From Marsupella aquatica (lineage: Eukaryota > Marchantiophyta), in NCBI GenBank assembly GCA_973895155.1, contig OZ316891.1, positions 2,232,001 to 2,296,000 on the forward strand: a stretch of 64,000 nt of DNA, read 5' to 3'. Made by a program: the position numbers and the translations under genes. Positions 11,525 to 24,221 of this stretch are shown here, one piece after another. A model generated the notes under the pieces. The model saw only the letters and a list, made by a program, of their open reading frames with translations. It was not told where the DNA came from and made no database searches. Every line of letters begins with the position of its first letter. Position 1 is the first letter of the stretch.

Positions 11525-12030
11525 CACTACAACATATTTGACACTTTTGCGAAGGTATTGTTGTCGACGCTCTTGTATTTCCGATGGGCGGCGCTTTGCA
11601 TAATTTGCGAATCAACCCGCATCGCAATTTGCGATTCTACCCCTATCGCAAATATAATACTTGAAGCGCATTATATCGCTAATACTTTGCGAAGTAAGTG
11701 GTTTTGCAAGTTTTACCGAAATGCGCCGAATGGAAAGGCGCCTTCTAAAGACGGGAAAATCGCTCGCCGACTCCGAAACTAACTCATGTAAATATTTGCG
11801 AAGAAGGTTGGATTGAAAATGTTTTGCGATAGTAGTTGTTTGACAAGTTTAAGAATGTCGGAGGATGGAAGATTTGCGAAACGGTGAGAATATGAAATTT
11901 GTGATTGATTTTGCATCACAAGTTTGCGAAGAGTATAGTATGGAAATATTGAGAAACGAAAAGCTTCATAGAAATTGCAAGTCCGGTGAGAGTTTGTGAG
12001 CTTCACAAATTGTTCGCAAACTAAAAATTA
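11525..12030. repeat. CACTA-2 left subterminal region (TTGCGAAG motif)
   Basis: Multiple copies of TTGCGA(A/T) in both orientations occur here (near 11546, 11605, 11622, 11690, 11795, 11823, 11871, 11930). By analogy with En/Spm, subterminal motifs bind the accessory (TnpA-type) protein. The same motif fills 39745-40150 at the other end. Confidence 0.8.
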
Positions 12031-12049
12031 AGATTATTGTGAGGTGAGA

Positions 12050-12250
12050 CAATGAAGAGGGTGGATGGTCCAATATATGGATGGGGCAGGAGGGAAGAGG
12101 AAGGGAGGATGGAGGGAGGTACAATGAAGGATGGAAAAGGGAGGGAGTACAATGGAAGAGGAAGGATGGAGGAGAAAGAGGAAGGGAGGAGGGACAGACG
12201 TACCACGGAGGAGGGAAACACGAGGGTGAGAATGAAAATTATGGAATAAG
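12050..12250 (+). repeat. Purine-rich low-complexity tract
   Basis: About 200 bp almost purely G and A (GGGAGG, GGAAGAGGAAGG runs) on the plus strand, between the left subterminal region and the 3' end of the CACTA-2 transposase gene. The ORFs on both strands here are composition artefacts. Confidence 0.7.
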
Positions 12251-12482
12251 TAGGAAATAAAGTTATATTGAGCAATAGAGGTTAGATAGAAAGTTGCATG
12301 TAAAATTCACAAGTGATCACAATAAAACAATACAATACATATGTCATGAGTATGACTCATTCAAAAGTGAATGACAAATATAAATATAGACAATACTTTT
12401 TTTTATATCACCAAACATGAACAAATCAAATATAACATGAACAAATGTCTAGGCTGGACCCAAGTGCATATAAATATGTCCC

Positions 12483-12521
12483 TCACACTTGGTCCTCATC
12501 GGCCTCAAGGTCATCTAGGTC
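12483..12521 (-). pseudogene. Severed C-terminal tail of the CACTA-2 TNP2 gene
   Basis: Read on the minus strand, these bases give an acidic peptide (DLDDLEADEDQV) followed by TGA at 12485-12483. It continues in frame from the ORF that is cut at 27566 by the right end of CACTA-1, once one copy of the GTC duplication is discounted. This 39-bp piece (12 codons, the stop and the target copy) is therefore the original end of that gene, now 15 kb away. Confidence 0.85.
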
Positions 12522-13312
12522 CACTAGTACAAAATAGGGTTCTAAAAGACTGCAACAAAGACTAAAAACCCAGTCATTTTTACCAAGTAATGACTGGTCC
12601 AAAACAGTCTTTCCGGTCGAGTACTAACGGACATTTTAGTCACAGTCATTCGTGACAAATGACTAAAACTACTTTGGTCATTTAAAGCGTTGCATAAATG
12701 ACAGAAAGTCCATAATGACTACAAATCCAAAATGACTAGTTAGACGGCCGTCAGTCATTTAGAGACGTCTTAAATGACGCAACATTAACTAATAGTATCA
12801 CAACACGTGGCGTCAAAATGTTCATCGATGTGACTATTTAACGAGTCATATAAGACAAGTCGTAAATGACGTAAAATATAGAACAAATGAGAGTGCGCCA
12901 CGTGGTGGATTGTGACCCTTTAAGTTAATGAATTTTAAGTCATTTTGGACATACGAAATGACAAAATGACATAAGAAATGACAGAATAACAGTGAATAAC
13001 AATGGGCCACGTGCAGTCATTAGGATATCCGAAATGACAAGCCATTTGACCAAACGTTGGCAAATGCTAATTTGACACATGGAGTCATTTTAGACATATT
13101 TGAGTAACTATCTAAATGACAAAGACATAGATAAAGACAATATTACACGTGTAGTCATATGGGTAGTCAATTGTATTGTCATTTTGGTAGCCAATTATAA
13201 TGTCATTTTGGTAGTCCATTGCAAGTGTCATTTAAGGTGTCATTTCGATAATACATCCAAGGCGTCATAGAAGATATCATTTAGATTGTCACATTGGGTT
13301 TAGGGTTTAGGG
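12522..13312. repeat. CACTA-1 left subterminal region (AAATGAC motif) with telomere-like inner edge
   Basis: AAATGAC or its complement GTCATTT occurs every 20-60 bp in both orientations from 12575 to 13290. The inner edge is marked by GGGTTTAGGGTTTAGGG (13296-13312), a double telobox. The likely role is binding of the element's accessory protein. Confidence 0.85.
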
Positions 13313-13625
13313 ACAAGAGACTCAAGAACAAGAGACTCGCATCCAAAAATGCTTTCGCAACAATTTGAGAAGGTCCTCTGAACAACAATGTCAACTCTAT
13401 GACCATGCCATCATACCAAGAGACTGTGCTACATTTCAGAATCATATGAATGAAATACAAAAATATTTACTATATATTGCCTTTAGTGGACAAGTACACA
13501 AAAAACACCTCACTGTTCCACAGAAGTCTATAACTCTGCAAATAACATAGATGAAGATGTTCTTTTCATGTACACTTCAACAAAATTGAGACCAAAATTT
13601 CAAGAGAGCTGGCCTGATCTACAAT

Positions 13626-16600
13626 CTAATACTTTCGAAGGTATCTAGAATTCCATAAAGCATTCATCCCTTTCACATCCCCTAAACATATTTGCTTCTC
13701 CTCTGCATTTGGAATTGGCAAAGCCGCTTCAGGACAAAACACTTCCTTCACACTTACACGAATAAAAGGACTCTCAAACGAGGCACAATGAAACCGATCT
13801 TCTCCTGGCAGCCCTGTAACTTGAGCCAATGCAAGTACAGAGCGGTCCACAATGCTTCTTAACTCAACAACATCTCCTCGCATAAACTGTTAATGTCAAC
13901 CACACTTCAATTAGTATTTACTGATACAAAACAGATAGAGAGACAACACAACTGAAACTTACTATGCAAAAAAATAATACAATTTCATTACCTTTGCCGT
14001 TGGGTTTGGAGAGACTACTGGTACACGATGTACACTAGGCGAGACAGGAACAAAACTTGATTTCTTGGACTTCTTTGATTTCTTCAGTGGTGTTGCATGT
14101 TCCTTAGCCACTACATCTGTGGTTTCTTTCTCAACATCATCTTGCTCCTGCAGGACAGTAATTGGGTTTTCTCGTTGTTCTTGTGCAAGAGATGGCTCTT
14201 TCATTGTTATCACGTCAACATTTGTTCCTTGCAAATCATGATTCTCTCCTGAAGAAATGGTCTTTGCTCCCTGCGATACAGGATTCTCTCCTGAAGAAGC
14301 TATGACAATCCAAAACAACCATTGCTTAGAAAATTGAACTGTAAGAAGAGACCATATTCTGTGCAAGAGATTGGATTTTGTGCAAGTCTAAATGGGCCAA
14401 GTTATCAAGTACTTACCAGGGCACTCACCAGAGAAAGTCAAAGACCGTTTTCTGCTACTGCCTTTTGGTTCAATAGCAACCTTACTACCACTTGGCAATG
14501 ATGTAGGTACATCATTGGATTGGCTTATCTGCCATTGTTGTTGATGCTGTACAATGAAGTTAGTCATCAATGATGTCAAACTCTCCAAACTCTGCTCTAT
14601 TTTACATATTCGTTGTGGATTAACAGGAGCAGTATCCCTTGAAAGTGGAGTCTGCATTCACAAACAGACAAGTTAGTTTTGTGAGTCTGTTGGGAAACAA
14701 CTAGAGTCCAACAATTTGATAGTACTGGGCACAAACTACCATAGTCCAACAACTTAGATATTCAGACATGAATGGGTTTAGGGTTACATACTGCTGATCC
14801 ATGTGCTGATCCAGGTGCGGATCCAAGCCCAACAAAACTACCAGGTTGTTCGGCGCTTGCCACACATGGGCTGACAACCACCTTCGGAGCTGAACAAACA
14901 GGAATAGGGGCCTTCACCTCTGTTATACCTGGACTTGCCCCTCTTTGCCGCTTCTGGAAAGAGACAATCAAATACAATCCAAGATAAATGTCAATGAAAG
15001 CTAACATCATGGACTATTCTAGCAAACAGAATATGAGATTCTAGTGGACAATTATAGCAAATAGTAAAATCATGGAATGTTCTTACCAATCGTTTGGCTG
15101 CTGCATTAGCACCTCCCCTGCCAAAATGCTCCATGTTTACCACTTCTGCTCTCCTTGCCTTCATGACAGCGCTCTTTGCAATCAATGCTGGACTTGTGAA
15201 ATGATCCACTAGTCTTGCCCACTTCTGTGGATCCAAATATGAGGGTCCAGGTTTGGAACGATCAGCACCACATACCTTCCTCCAATAAGTATGCAACTTG
15301 TGACGTTCTCGCTTCAGTAATGTACGGCAGTGACTGCTAAATTTCTTGTCACTTATTTTTCCTCCACCAATGTACTCCCAATCAGCATTCATCAATCCCC
15401 ACACGTCTTCAACAGTCTTTGGAGATTGTCGGTTCCAATCTGGCACGGAAATGTCAAAACATCTAAGCACAGCGGTACGCAGGTCTTCCATCCAGTACTG
15501 TTTATTTGGATGAGAATCGTCAATATCATTGTCAAAAACCTGCAAAAACCACCATGATCGATCAATTTCTACACATGAACAAGCACCACAGTTACTGTGT
15601 AAATAAAATTGTACACCTTGCCCTATACTATTTGTAGGGCACGAAAGGACAAAGCTCAACTGACAGTAGATCTGTGGAGTAATTCAAGTCTTACCGCTAT
15701 TTCTTTGCCCTTCAGGTTTTGAGACTTCCTCTGTTGATAAGTAGCATCAAATTTCCTCTTGGCCTGCCTAGACTGCCTACGCTGCTGGGATGGATTGTTG
15801 GTGTTCTCTACATTGCAGCTTGCAAAATTAGATCTCATAATTGTGTAATACACAAAGAAAACTGAACCTTCATGAGTCATGAATGACTTTGACATACCTG
15901 AACGTTGAGTAGAGCTCACTACTCCAGACTGTCCTGATTTTCCGAGGGATGCTGATGGAACCACTAAAAGTCACACCAACCACTCAGGTCATGAGTCTTA
16001 TTGTTGACATAAATCAACATTATTTCACAGAATTTTGAAATTTTGAGGAAATAAAAAATCACAATGCATTGGAAAGCGTTTAGGGTTTCTCACTTTGCCA
16101 TAGCTCGCCAGTGGTAGGGTCTCTCCAACATTGCACCATTCCATTCATTGTAGGCCCTACCCTGCTGGGGGCAGGTTGTTTCTCTGCAGACTTATTCTGT
16201 GGTTCCTTTTGTACCTCCTGGCCAAGTAACACACAATGTCTTGTAACTTGATGACATTACTGTTCAACATACATGTTACTCCCTTCAAGGGTATTGAAAT
16301 AAAACAAGATTACCTTGGACAAATTATCTGGTCCATCATCTGCTGTGTACTCAGCCTCAGTGTCGTATTCTGATCCAGAGCCCTCCTCACCAGACTCTTC
16401 CATGTTCACTGTCGCAAGCTTTGATAATCTAGAGCTCTGCCTTCTCTGTGTGGTTATCTGAGTTGTAGTAGATGCTCGATGTGCACAACTTCTCTTTTTG
16501 GGCCCTACCTGTGCTGCACTCTTTCTAACAAACCAAACATTAATAGATCAACACCATACGAGAGAACATGTGTTCAGCATGGAAGAAACTGATTTGACAC

Positions 16601-16751
16601 AAGAGCAAAGACTGTAATTCAATCCGATTGCAACAGGACAAGTTCATACACACATGAAAAGGCTTGGACTGTCACCAAGTAGCTCTGCCAATTTCTTGTT
16701 GATTTCTGCTATGTTCCTATTTCGTTCCTCCTCATATGGAACGGTAGGCTG
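13626..16751 (-). CDS. CACTA-1 second protein (TNPA/Ptta-like, Transposase_24-type), about ten exons
   Basis: Approximate exons on the minus strand: 16751-16655, 16527-16317, 16216-16094, 15964-15895, 15808-15693, 15540-15087, 14953-14786, 14655-14431, 14299-13993 and 13883-13626. In order they give a PYEEERNRNIAEINKKLAEL helix typical of plant CACTA second proteins, a basic then acidic stretch, a WRDP/GELW segment, a Lys/Arg-rich linker, and the large exon 15540-15087 with the Ptta/En-Spm 'plant transposase' pattern (DWNRQSP, FSSHCRTLLK, WRKVCG, HFTSPA). A Ser/Gln-rich part, a Lys-rich nuclear-localisation-like stretch and a conserved C-terminal exon ending at TAG 13626 follow. I see no internal stop in these exons, but exon phases were not all checked. 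Presumed role: nuclear DNA binding to AAATGAC sites. The first exon lies only about 90 bp past the TNP2 stop, so it may share a pre-mRNA with TNP2, as in maize En/Spm. Confidence 0.8.
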
Positions 16752-16839
16752 CATTCACAAACTGGAGCATCCATGGATAAAACTTTAGTCTGAATTAAAT
16801 AAACCAAACATACCCTGATTGTAACTAAGCTACAACCTG

Positions 16840-19800
16840 ATTACTTCTTTTTATACTTCCTTTTTCCTTTGTCGGTAGTACTTGGGCCAGGCTGCGATCT
16901 ACTGGTACAGGCTTATGCTAGCTGTATGTGATACTTGGCATTGTTTTCCATAGTATCATGGAAATCAACTTCCATATATTCACTGACCACCCTTGTAGAC
17001 CTGGATTCTTTGTGGAGGACTGTCCTCCATGCAATCCCCTTCTCATTCGGGTAAAAGAACACTTGCTCTAACTGCCGTGGGAATACATAGTCCATTCTTT
17101 TGGAAGCACCAAGCTCCTTCTGAAAATTCACCTACCAAAGGCCAGACTCTGAATACCTCATACTTGCAGAGGCTTTAGGAGTCCAAGATGGGTTTGCCCA
17201 TCGCCCTTTGAAAAGGACCACTTCCTTTCTCAATCCCCCATAGTTTAGTACTAATATGTCTGTCAACACTCCCACATACTGCACTAACTCATCTATTGTT
17301 GCACCTGCTCTATTCACTCGCTTCTCAGTGAATGTAGAAGCCATCCCAGAATCAAATGTCTTGAACCCAGAAGAGTCACAGTCAATCAAAGAGCCAAGTG
17401 ATGGAACGGTTCTCCAATGATGCCCGTAGGCTCTGCAGGCCTTATATTGCAACACCTTCAAACTAGGTGGTACACTGTACCCTGTCAGCACAGATCTTTG
17501 AACCTCATCCTCAAAATGGTGGGACCTAATTGAAGCTTCAAACCATTCTGTGAAAGGAGGTAACTCTCTCAAATCAGAGGGATACTGTACAGGACGCTTT
17601 CGATTCCCTAGATTCTTCATCCATTCTTTCCTGATTTCTGCTCTACGCTTGGTGATGACCTCATTGGCATCATCATAAATCCTACATGCATGGCAACAAT
17701 TACCAATGTCAACTTCTAGTCCCACACAAACAACAAAACATTTTAGACTATTGACTGTCAATTAATAATCATAATGATAATCAACATGCCTCAATGGACC
17801 AAGCTCATACCTGTACCATGGTTTCACTTGCTCTTCATTCTCCAGTATGTAATGATGCATAGCTATCATTTCACTCCATTGCATGGTTCTCTCTTTTGCA
17901 GCTCCTTCCAAGACAATGCCTGCAACACCAGGATCCTCCTCCAAGTCCCATGTTCTCTTTCCTGTCCCTTTAGCATCTATCATGTACTCAGAAAGGAATC
18001 CTATGGATTCATCTAGAATGTAGCCTTCAGCCATGGAAGCCTCTGGACGTGCCTTGTTTCAAACAAAACCTTTCAAGGTCTTCAGATGCCTTTCTATTGG
18101 ATACATCCATCTAATGTTCACTGGGCCACATAGGTCTAGTTCCTCCACTACATGAATCATCAAGTGGGTCATCACATCAAAGAAACTTGGTGGGAAGTGA
18201 ATTTCCATAATGCAAAGTGTGAATGCAACATCCATCATCAGGTCATTGTACTGTGAAGGATCCCAAACCTTGGCACAGATGTTACGCCACACATTGCTCA
18301 CCCTAGCAATGGCCAAGCGAACACCTTCATCAAGTAATCCCATAGTTGCCAACGGGATAATTTGTTGCATGAGGTGATGGAAATCATGAGATTTCAACCC
18401 AGATAACTTCTTCTTGACTGTAACACACCTAGCCAGAGAACTAGCAAAACCAGTGGGCCCTTTGAAGGTCAACAATACCTCCAAGAACTTTGTCTTCTCA
18501 CTCTTACTCAAGCAATATGGGGCTGGTGGCATGACCTTAGGACCTTTTGGATCCTTATTCGGTACAAGCCACAGGTGTTCTCGCACTTGCAGGTCTTTCA
18601 TGTCCTCTCGAACAGCAGGAGTATCCTTAGTTCCCAGGATAGTATGTACAATGTTGTGGGCAAGATTCTTCTCACAGTGCATTGGATCAAGACAATGGTT
18701 GATGAGAAGTTGCTGCATTAGACAGTGCAATACAAAGTGAGTTAGAATCAAGAATGCAGAACTTTACTGCATAGGAGTACACAAACTAAGTGGATTGGAC
18801 AATTAGGAACCAGATACTTACACTCCAGTAAGGCAACTTGTATAATCCAGTAGCCCTCTTCACTCCATGCGTCTTTATTGGAGAATCATCATCATCAAAT
18901 TTATTCCCTGCTTTCTTTTTCACATACGCAGTTGTCTCCTCTCCCCAATGTAGCCTGTCAGAGCTGGACATTCTACATGGTGTAGGTTCTGCCTCAACCT
19001 CCCCATCAAAGTATTTTGCCACTTCTTGACTGCGAAAAGGATGCCTAGGTGGTAACCATCGACGATGGCCAGCAAACAGTAACTTTTTCAAGTGTGAAGA
19101 ACCTTGTGCCATGCATTTTGGCCCACAAACAACACATCCTCTATACCCTGCATGTTGTTGGCCAGAAACTAAACCATATGCAGGGTAATCATTGATTGTC
19201 CACAATACCGAAGCCCTTAGCTTGAATTGTTGAGGCAATCCAGGCCTTGGTAGAACATCAAAACAATCCACTCCTTCTTTCCATAGTGTCACAAGCTCAT
19301 CCACAACTGGAGCCATGTATATATCAAACTGCTCCTCAGTTACTGACTCAGGGCCCGGAATTAGAAGAGCCAGCATGACAAAGAATTTTTTTGTGGTAAG
19401 CCAAGGAGGGATATTATAATTCAGCAGCAAGATTGGCCAGGTAGACCAAGCAGTGGAATTATTCCCAAATGGATTTACCCCATCAAGTGCCAATCCCATT
19501 CGGACATTCCTTGGCTCAGCAGCAAAACCAAGGTCGATCTCTGTATCCACATGTTTCCATGCCTTTGAATCTGCTGGATGCCGGACCATGTTGTCCTTGC
19601 TCTTGTTCTCATGATGCCAAGTCATGAGTTTAGAAGTCCCTTTCGTGGCATACAATCTCTTCAATCGAGGGATTATAGGGAAATATCTCAACACCTTCAC
19701 AGGCTGTTTTGAATTCCCCACTAACTTCATCTTTGGCTGGCCACACTTGGAACAATTTTCCAAGTGCGCAGTGTCACCTCTAAATAACATACATCCATTT

Positions 19801-20696
19801 TCACATACTGGGATTCTCTCATAATCTAAACCTAGTTTCCGCAGTAATTGTTTCGCAGCATATAGGTTCTTAGGGAGAGTGTGCTCTGTTGGCATTCCAT
19901 GCTCAACCAACAAAGACAGCATGGCATTCACTCCCGTGTTTGAGAAACGATTGTTGTGACAAATGTTCAAGAACAACAACATAAAAGAAACTACATCTAT
20001 CTTACTCCCTGGATATAAAGGTCGCATGGCCTCTTCTAAAGACCCTTGGACAGGCACAGGGTCTATTGGAGGTCCTGAGAGATTTGTGCCCTCATGATTG
20101 GCCTCAGTAGAGGCTGTATCTGCCTCATTCTGCTCATTCTGATCGTTTTGATCATTCTCATCATTCTGAAACATTGAGTCTAAATCAAAAGGAGCTACGT
20201 TATCCACAAATTCATCACTTTCTTCAGAAGCTCTAGCCATTGTCTCCTCAAGTAAAGCTCTGACCTGCTGTTCAACATCTATTGTAGGGTGGTCTGTGTG
20301 GGTTGCCTCAGGGCAATTTCCTGCCTTCAATGCCTCAGGGCAATTTCTAGCTTTCAATGCCTGAGGGCCATAGTGGCGTATATAATCAGTTCTCCACTCC
20401 TCATCAGAAGAGTCCTGACCCTCTCCTACCCAGACTCTACAAGCAGGGTAGCGACCATGCTTAACAAGATGTTGTCGAGTAGTCTTTCGAGTGGTCTTAT
20501 AATTCCCTTTGCATCGCATGCAAGGGCAATACATTCTATGATCAGCACTACCAGCACAGGCTCTCTGTTCTCGGGCCCATAAATTATCATCTCGACGTTG
20601 GATTCGACTCGGATCGAAGGAAGGCACAGTTGGATGGTGAACTGCCTCTGTTGTATGTCCAGTGTTGCGTGACCCAGCCTGGCTAGAAGAAGCCAT
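16840..20696 (-). pseudogene. CACTA-1 TNP2 transposase, three in-frame stops
   Basis: ATG at 20696-20694. Exon 1 (to 18822) has an N-terminal Cys/His transposase-associated domain (YCPCMRCKG...HLVKHGRYP), an acidic linker, then the TNP2 core (RYFPIIPRLKRLY, LALDGVNPFGN, NYNIPPWL, IPGP, DYPAYGLVSGQQ). Intron 18821-18713 has GTAAGT and CAG ends. Exon 2 has LDPMHCEKN and a DUF4218-like part (HDFHHLMQQIIPLA, PPSFFDVMTHLMIHV, RWMYPIERHLKTLKGFV). Intron 17810-17682 precedes a DUF4216-like C-terminus. The frame stays open except for TGA at 18061-18059 (family has Arg there), TAG at 17134-17132 and TAA at 16915-16913, and the natural-looking end is TAA 16842-16840 after a Lys-rich tail. Each stop is one C-to-T step from CGA, CAG or CAA. 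An internal 10-residue duplication (ALKARNCPEA/ALKAGNCPEA) lies near 20280-20360. In-trans supply of transposase would be needed. Confidence 0.9.
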
Positions 20697-23600
20697 GATT
20701 GCAGCACTACCTAATCAAATACACAATTGCACAGTTTCTTTCTTCTGTGTCATATTGCACAGCATATGAATTTGTTCTAGACCACTCCAAACCCTTCCAT
20801 ACTATCTTCTAGAGCATCATGTGAAGCAAATGTGTGCACAAGTGAAGGATATTGTACATACAATTGAGGTAGAGTACTCCAACTGACGTAAAGGCAGCCC
20901 CCACTTTAGCCTTCATTGACAATAGAATAGTACATGCATGCCAACAACAGGTAAACACTGAGCATATTAGATTGGAAATCATTTACTTGGGTACACAACC
21001 TACTCCTCATAGAATATTGTAAGTGGTAATGGTTATTTGAAGGAGATTGGGAGAGAGGCAGAGCAATAAGCGAAATGCAGATGGAAATGCAAAGCAAGTG
21101 GCCAAGGGATGGCAGGAGAAAAGCAATCTATTTTGTGAATGCGGACATTCCCGAATAATGAAGGGAAGCCATGGCAAGACACAAGCCACTAAATCAATTC
21201 AAGTGAACCATCCACAGACTTGAGCAATGCACAGTAAAAATTTGACAGATGACCCATGCCACGGAAGCATATGGATTGTTCCTCAAAATTAAATGAGACT
21301 ATGAGAGGACATAAGTTCATGACCAGGAAAGACTCTCACCTTGCAGCAAGGAGATTCTCAAAGCTCACCCGTAGGTCCTTGTAGCTCCAATATCCACCTC
21401 AAATCAGAGAAACAATCTTTGATTTTGGAAAAGGAGTTTCTTGCACAACATTACACACAGTGAGCAAAGTATATCTCCTATGAAGAGCACAATCAATTTC
21501 TTTCATATTGTCAAAGACTGTTACAATTTGTTGTTGTTCCTACAAATAATGAGAACCTGCGTATTGATCTTGACGGACATCAATTCATTCCACTTCTTTA
21601 AATCTCACAAATATATTCCATCGATATTTTTTGCTCTGCAGAATGGTTCTGAGCTCATAAAATGATGCACAGCCCACCCTGGGCTGAGCCAAGAACAAAA
21701 GGTAAGATTAAATTAAGCTTCCAGCTTCGGGTTTTTCCACAACCTACAGTTAGCTACATAGTTAATTACTGTAGTGATCATTTCACGCTGATCAAGATAT
21801 GTGGAAACACAAGATAGGAAGCATAGAACAAAACTGATGAAGCGAACGACAGTGATGGAGACAATACGGAATTCATGAATTAAATCAGAATCGCCCTCCA
21901 AGGGAATTAGTGAGTTTGTAGCAACTTCGTTGAGGATTTTTGTAGAAAACGTCACCTTGGAATGAAGCACCACCACAACAAAAAGCGACCTGGAAGCAAA
22001 AGGCTATCTGCTGTCTCTTCTGACATGGTACCTTAATTTCAGTCGATCTACGCTAAAAGCTTGCATTTTATTTTCTTCAGGTAATATCATGACAATGAGA
22101 ACAAGGGACGTCTAATACCCCTCTCTCGACGCAATGAATGGCTTCGAAGTACAGGTTCATTGTATTGTATGGCATCTGGAGCCCAAATTCAAACAGGCCG
22201 AAACTCATTTTTGCCAAAACCTCTTCGAACCCAGGGCTGAGCCAGGAACATCCGAGAATGGAAAATCAATCTTATAGCAGGAAAAAAAATAGATTGAGAG
22301 AGGCACGAACATGCATGGAAACCTATACAGACCAGAATGGAAACGCCCTTCAAGCTGGGACTCTGCTCTTGGTTGATCGCTGTTGCTACTACTCGCCAGA
22401 CATTGCCCTTCATTGAAACTAAAAACAAAATTTGACAGCATTGGGCAGTGTAAGTGAAAATGACAGCATTAAAAAGCAACAGCAGTCTCAAGGATTGAGG
22501 TGGGGTTTCAGGTAGCGTTGGCACAAAAAAAAGTAAGTAGCAGATGCTAGGCCTAGTCATGGGGTAAAAAATGTCGTTGCATATGGCATTTAGAAAGCTA
22601 GAAAAACAGACAGAGGGGTCCAAAAGCATTCATGAGCTAAGCGAGAGCTCTACATAGAATATTAGCAACAAATTGAATCACAAGAAGAACAGATTACAAC
22701 ACACATTGCAAGCAGTAGGATTTATATAGCATGGACAAAATACCTGGTTGCAGCCGCACTTAACCCAATCCCCGAAGCAGTAGGTAGCCGCTCCGTTCAC
22801 ACCCCTCCCTTGCAGCAGCGGGTCGCCCCTTCCTTGCAGGCAGCTGCTAGCAGGTCCCTGATTGCAACTCACTTGTAGTAGGTGCTTGTAGTAGAGCTCG
22901 GCCACTCGCAGGACAATGTAGTCTCGGCCACCAAGCAGGACTAAGCTGAAGGCCACCAAGCAGGACTAAACTGTGAAGGCCACCAAGAAGCAAACTATAT
23001 GGCAAAAGGAGAAGCCTTCCGGCCTCGGCACAGCTCCTCTATAGCAAGCTTGCGCGCCTCCCGATGAGTACAGCCCAAAACCAAGGTCGCCTAAACCTCG
23101 ATCGACTAACCAAAATGCAGAGCCGAAAGCAGAGGGAACACAAAGGCAGGATGCAGTAGAGCGAAAGGAACGCAACGTAGAGATTTAACGACAGTTGCGA
23201 GAAGGCAAGGCCCGGATCAGGCAGACTCCATACACATGTCGTCGACTATGTTAACAAATGACGGGCGTTGGAGGAAAATGCCCGAAGAAAACCCAGGCCA
23301 AACGAGGGTCCTTTGCCAAAAAGCACAATGCATAGGCGCAATAGGAGACAAAATGTGATGGCAGGACAGCCGCTGAGAACCCTGAAACTCCTTCGCACTT
23401 GTACACCCTATGATGCAGCCTAGAGGTTGCAACTAAAGTCCCCAATACAATCCCGCACTTGTGAAAGATGTTGCTTGTGAGAATGTGGTAAGTGGAACTC
23501 TACACACGATTCTGCCTTGCAACGATAAACCCTTCATTTAAGACTATGCGCAAATGCCAGAAACCCTCGACATTCAAGATGCTCTGCCAATGTTCTTCAC

Positions 23601-24218
23601 AAAACGGAGTCCAATGTGAGTTAGGTGCTTCACAAGGTTCCCGCGACTAAAGGAAGACAGTGCCAGGGCATGAGGGGATGACATGTGGACGGTGGAGATG
23701 CAACGTCCAACGGGAATGGGAACGGGAAACAAATGCCAAATCGGGGAGAGGGAAGTGGTGGTGGTGGTGATGAAGGGGGACCCATGAAACCCCTTAAAGT
23801 AAAAGGAGGCCATGGTAACATCCCTCCCCTCATAGTCGCTTTAATATACATGTAAAATCCCCCCAAAAGCATGTCTCCAAATCCCCTGAGAGAACCGTCT
23901 CTACATTGGTAAAATAGAATTTGGTGGATGTTGTCATACTTAGACAATGACATATTAGATGACTAATGCCATCCAATTTAGTCATGGCCACATATGACCC
24001 TAATTTTTTGGCAAATCAACAAATAGGGGTAAACTTGCAACACTTGGGGCCCTCACCGGACATGTTGCCTTAGAAGGATTAAATGACACTGCCATTGACA
24101 CATGGAATGACTTGTACTATAGTCAATTGCAAATATGACATCTCACGACACTACACAAATGACCAGAAAGTTCACTCACGAGCTTATAAATGACACAACA
24201 ATTTAGAAATGACTTCAA
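20697..24218. promoter_or_regulatory. CACTA-1 upstream/leader region
   Basis: 3.5 kb between the TNP2 start and the 408-bp array. I see no conserved coding sequence. The part 22750-23820 is richer in G+C and includes a GGTGGT tract (23755-23775). This placement matches the promoter and 5' leader of plant CACTA elements, and leader introns are likely, but I cannot place a transcription start. Confidence 0.45.
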
Positions 24219-24221
24219 AAT

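Noticed and set aside
12052-12249. 65- and 84-codon ORFs on both strands
   Set aside because: They arise from purine-rich low-complexity DNA.
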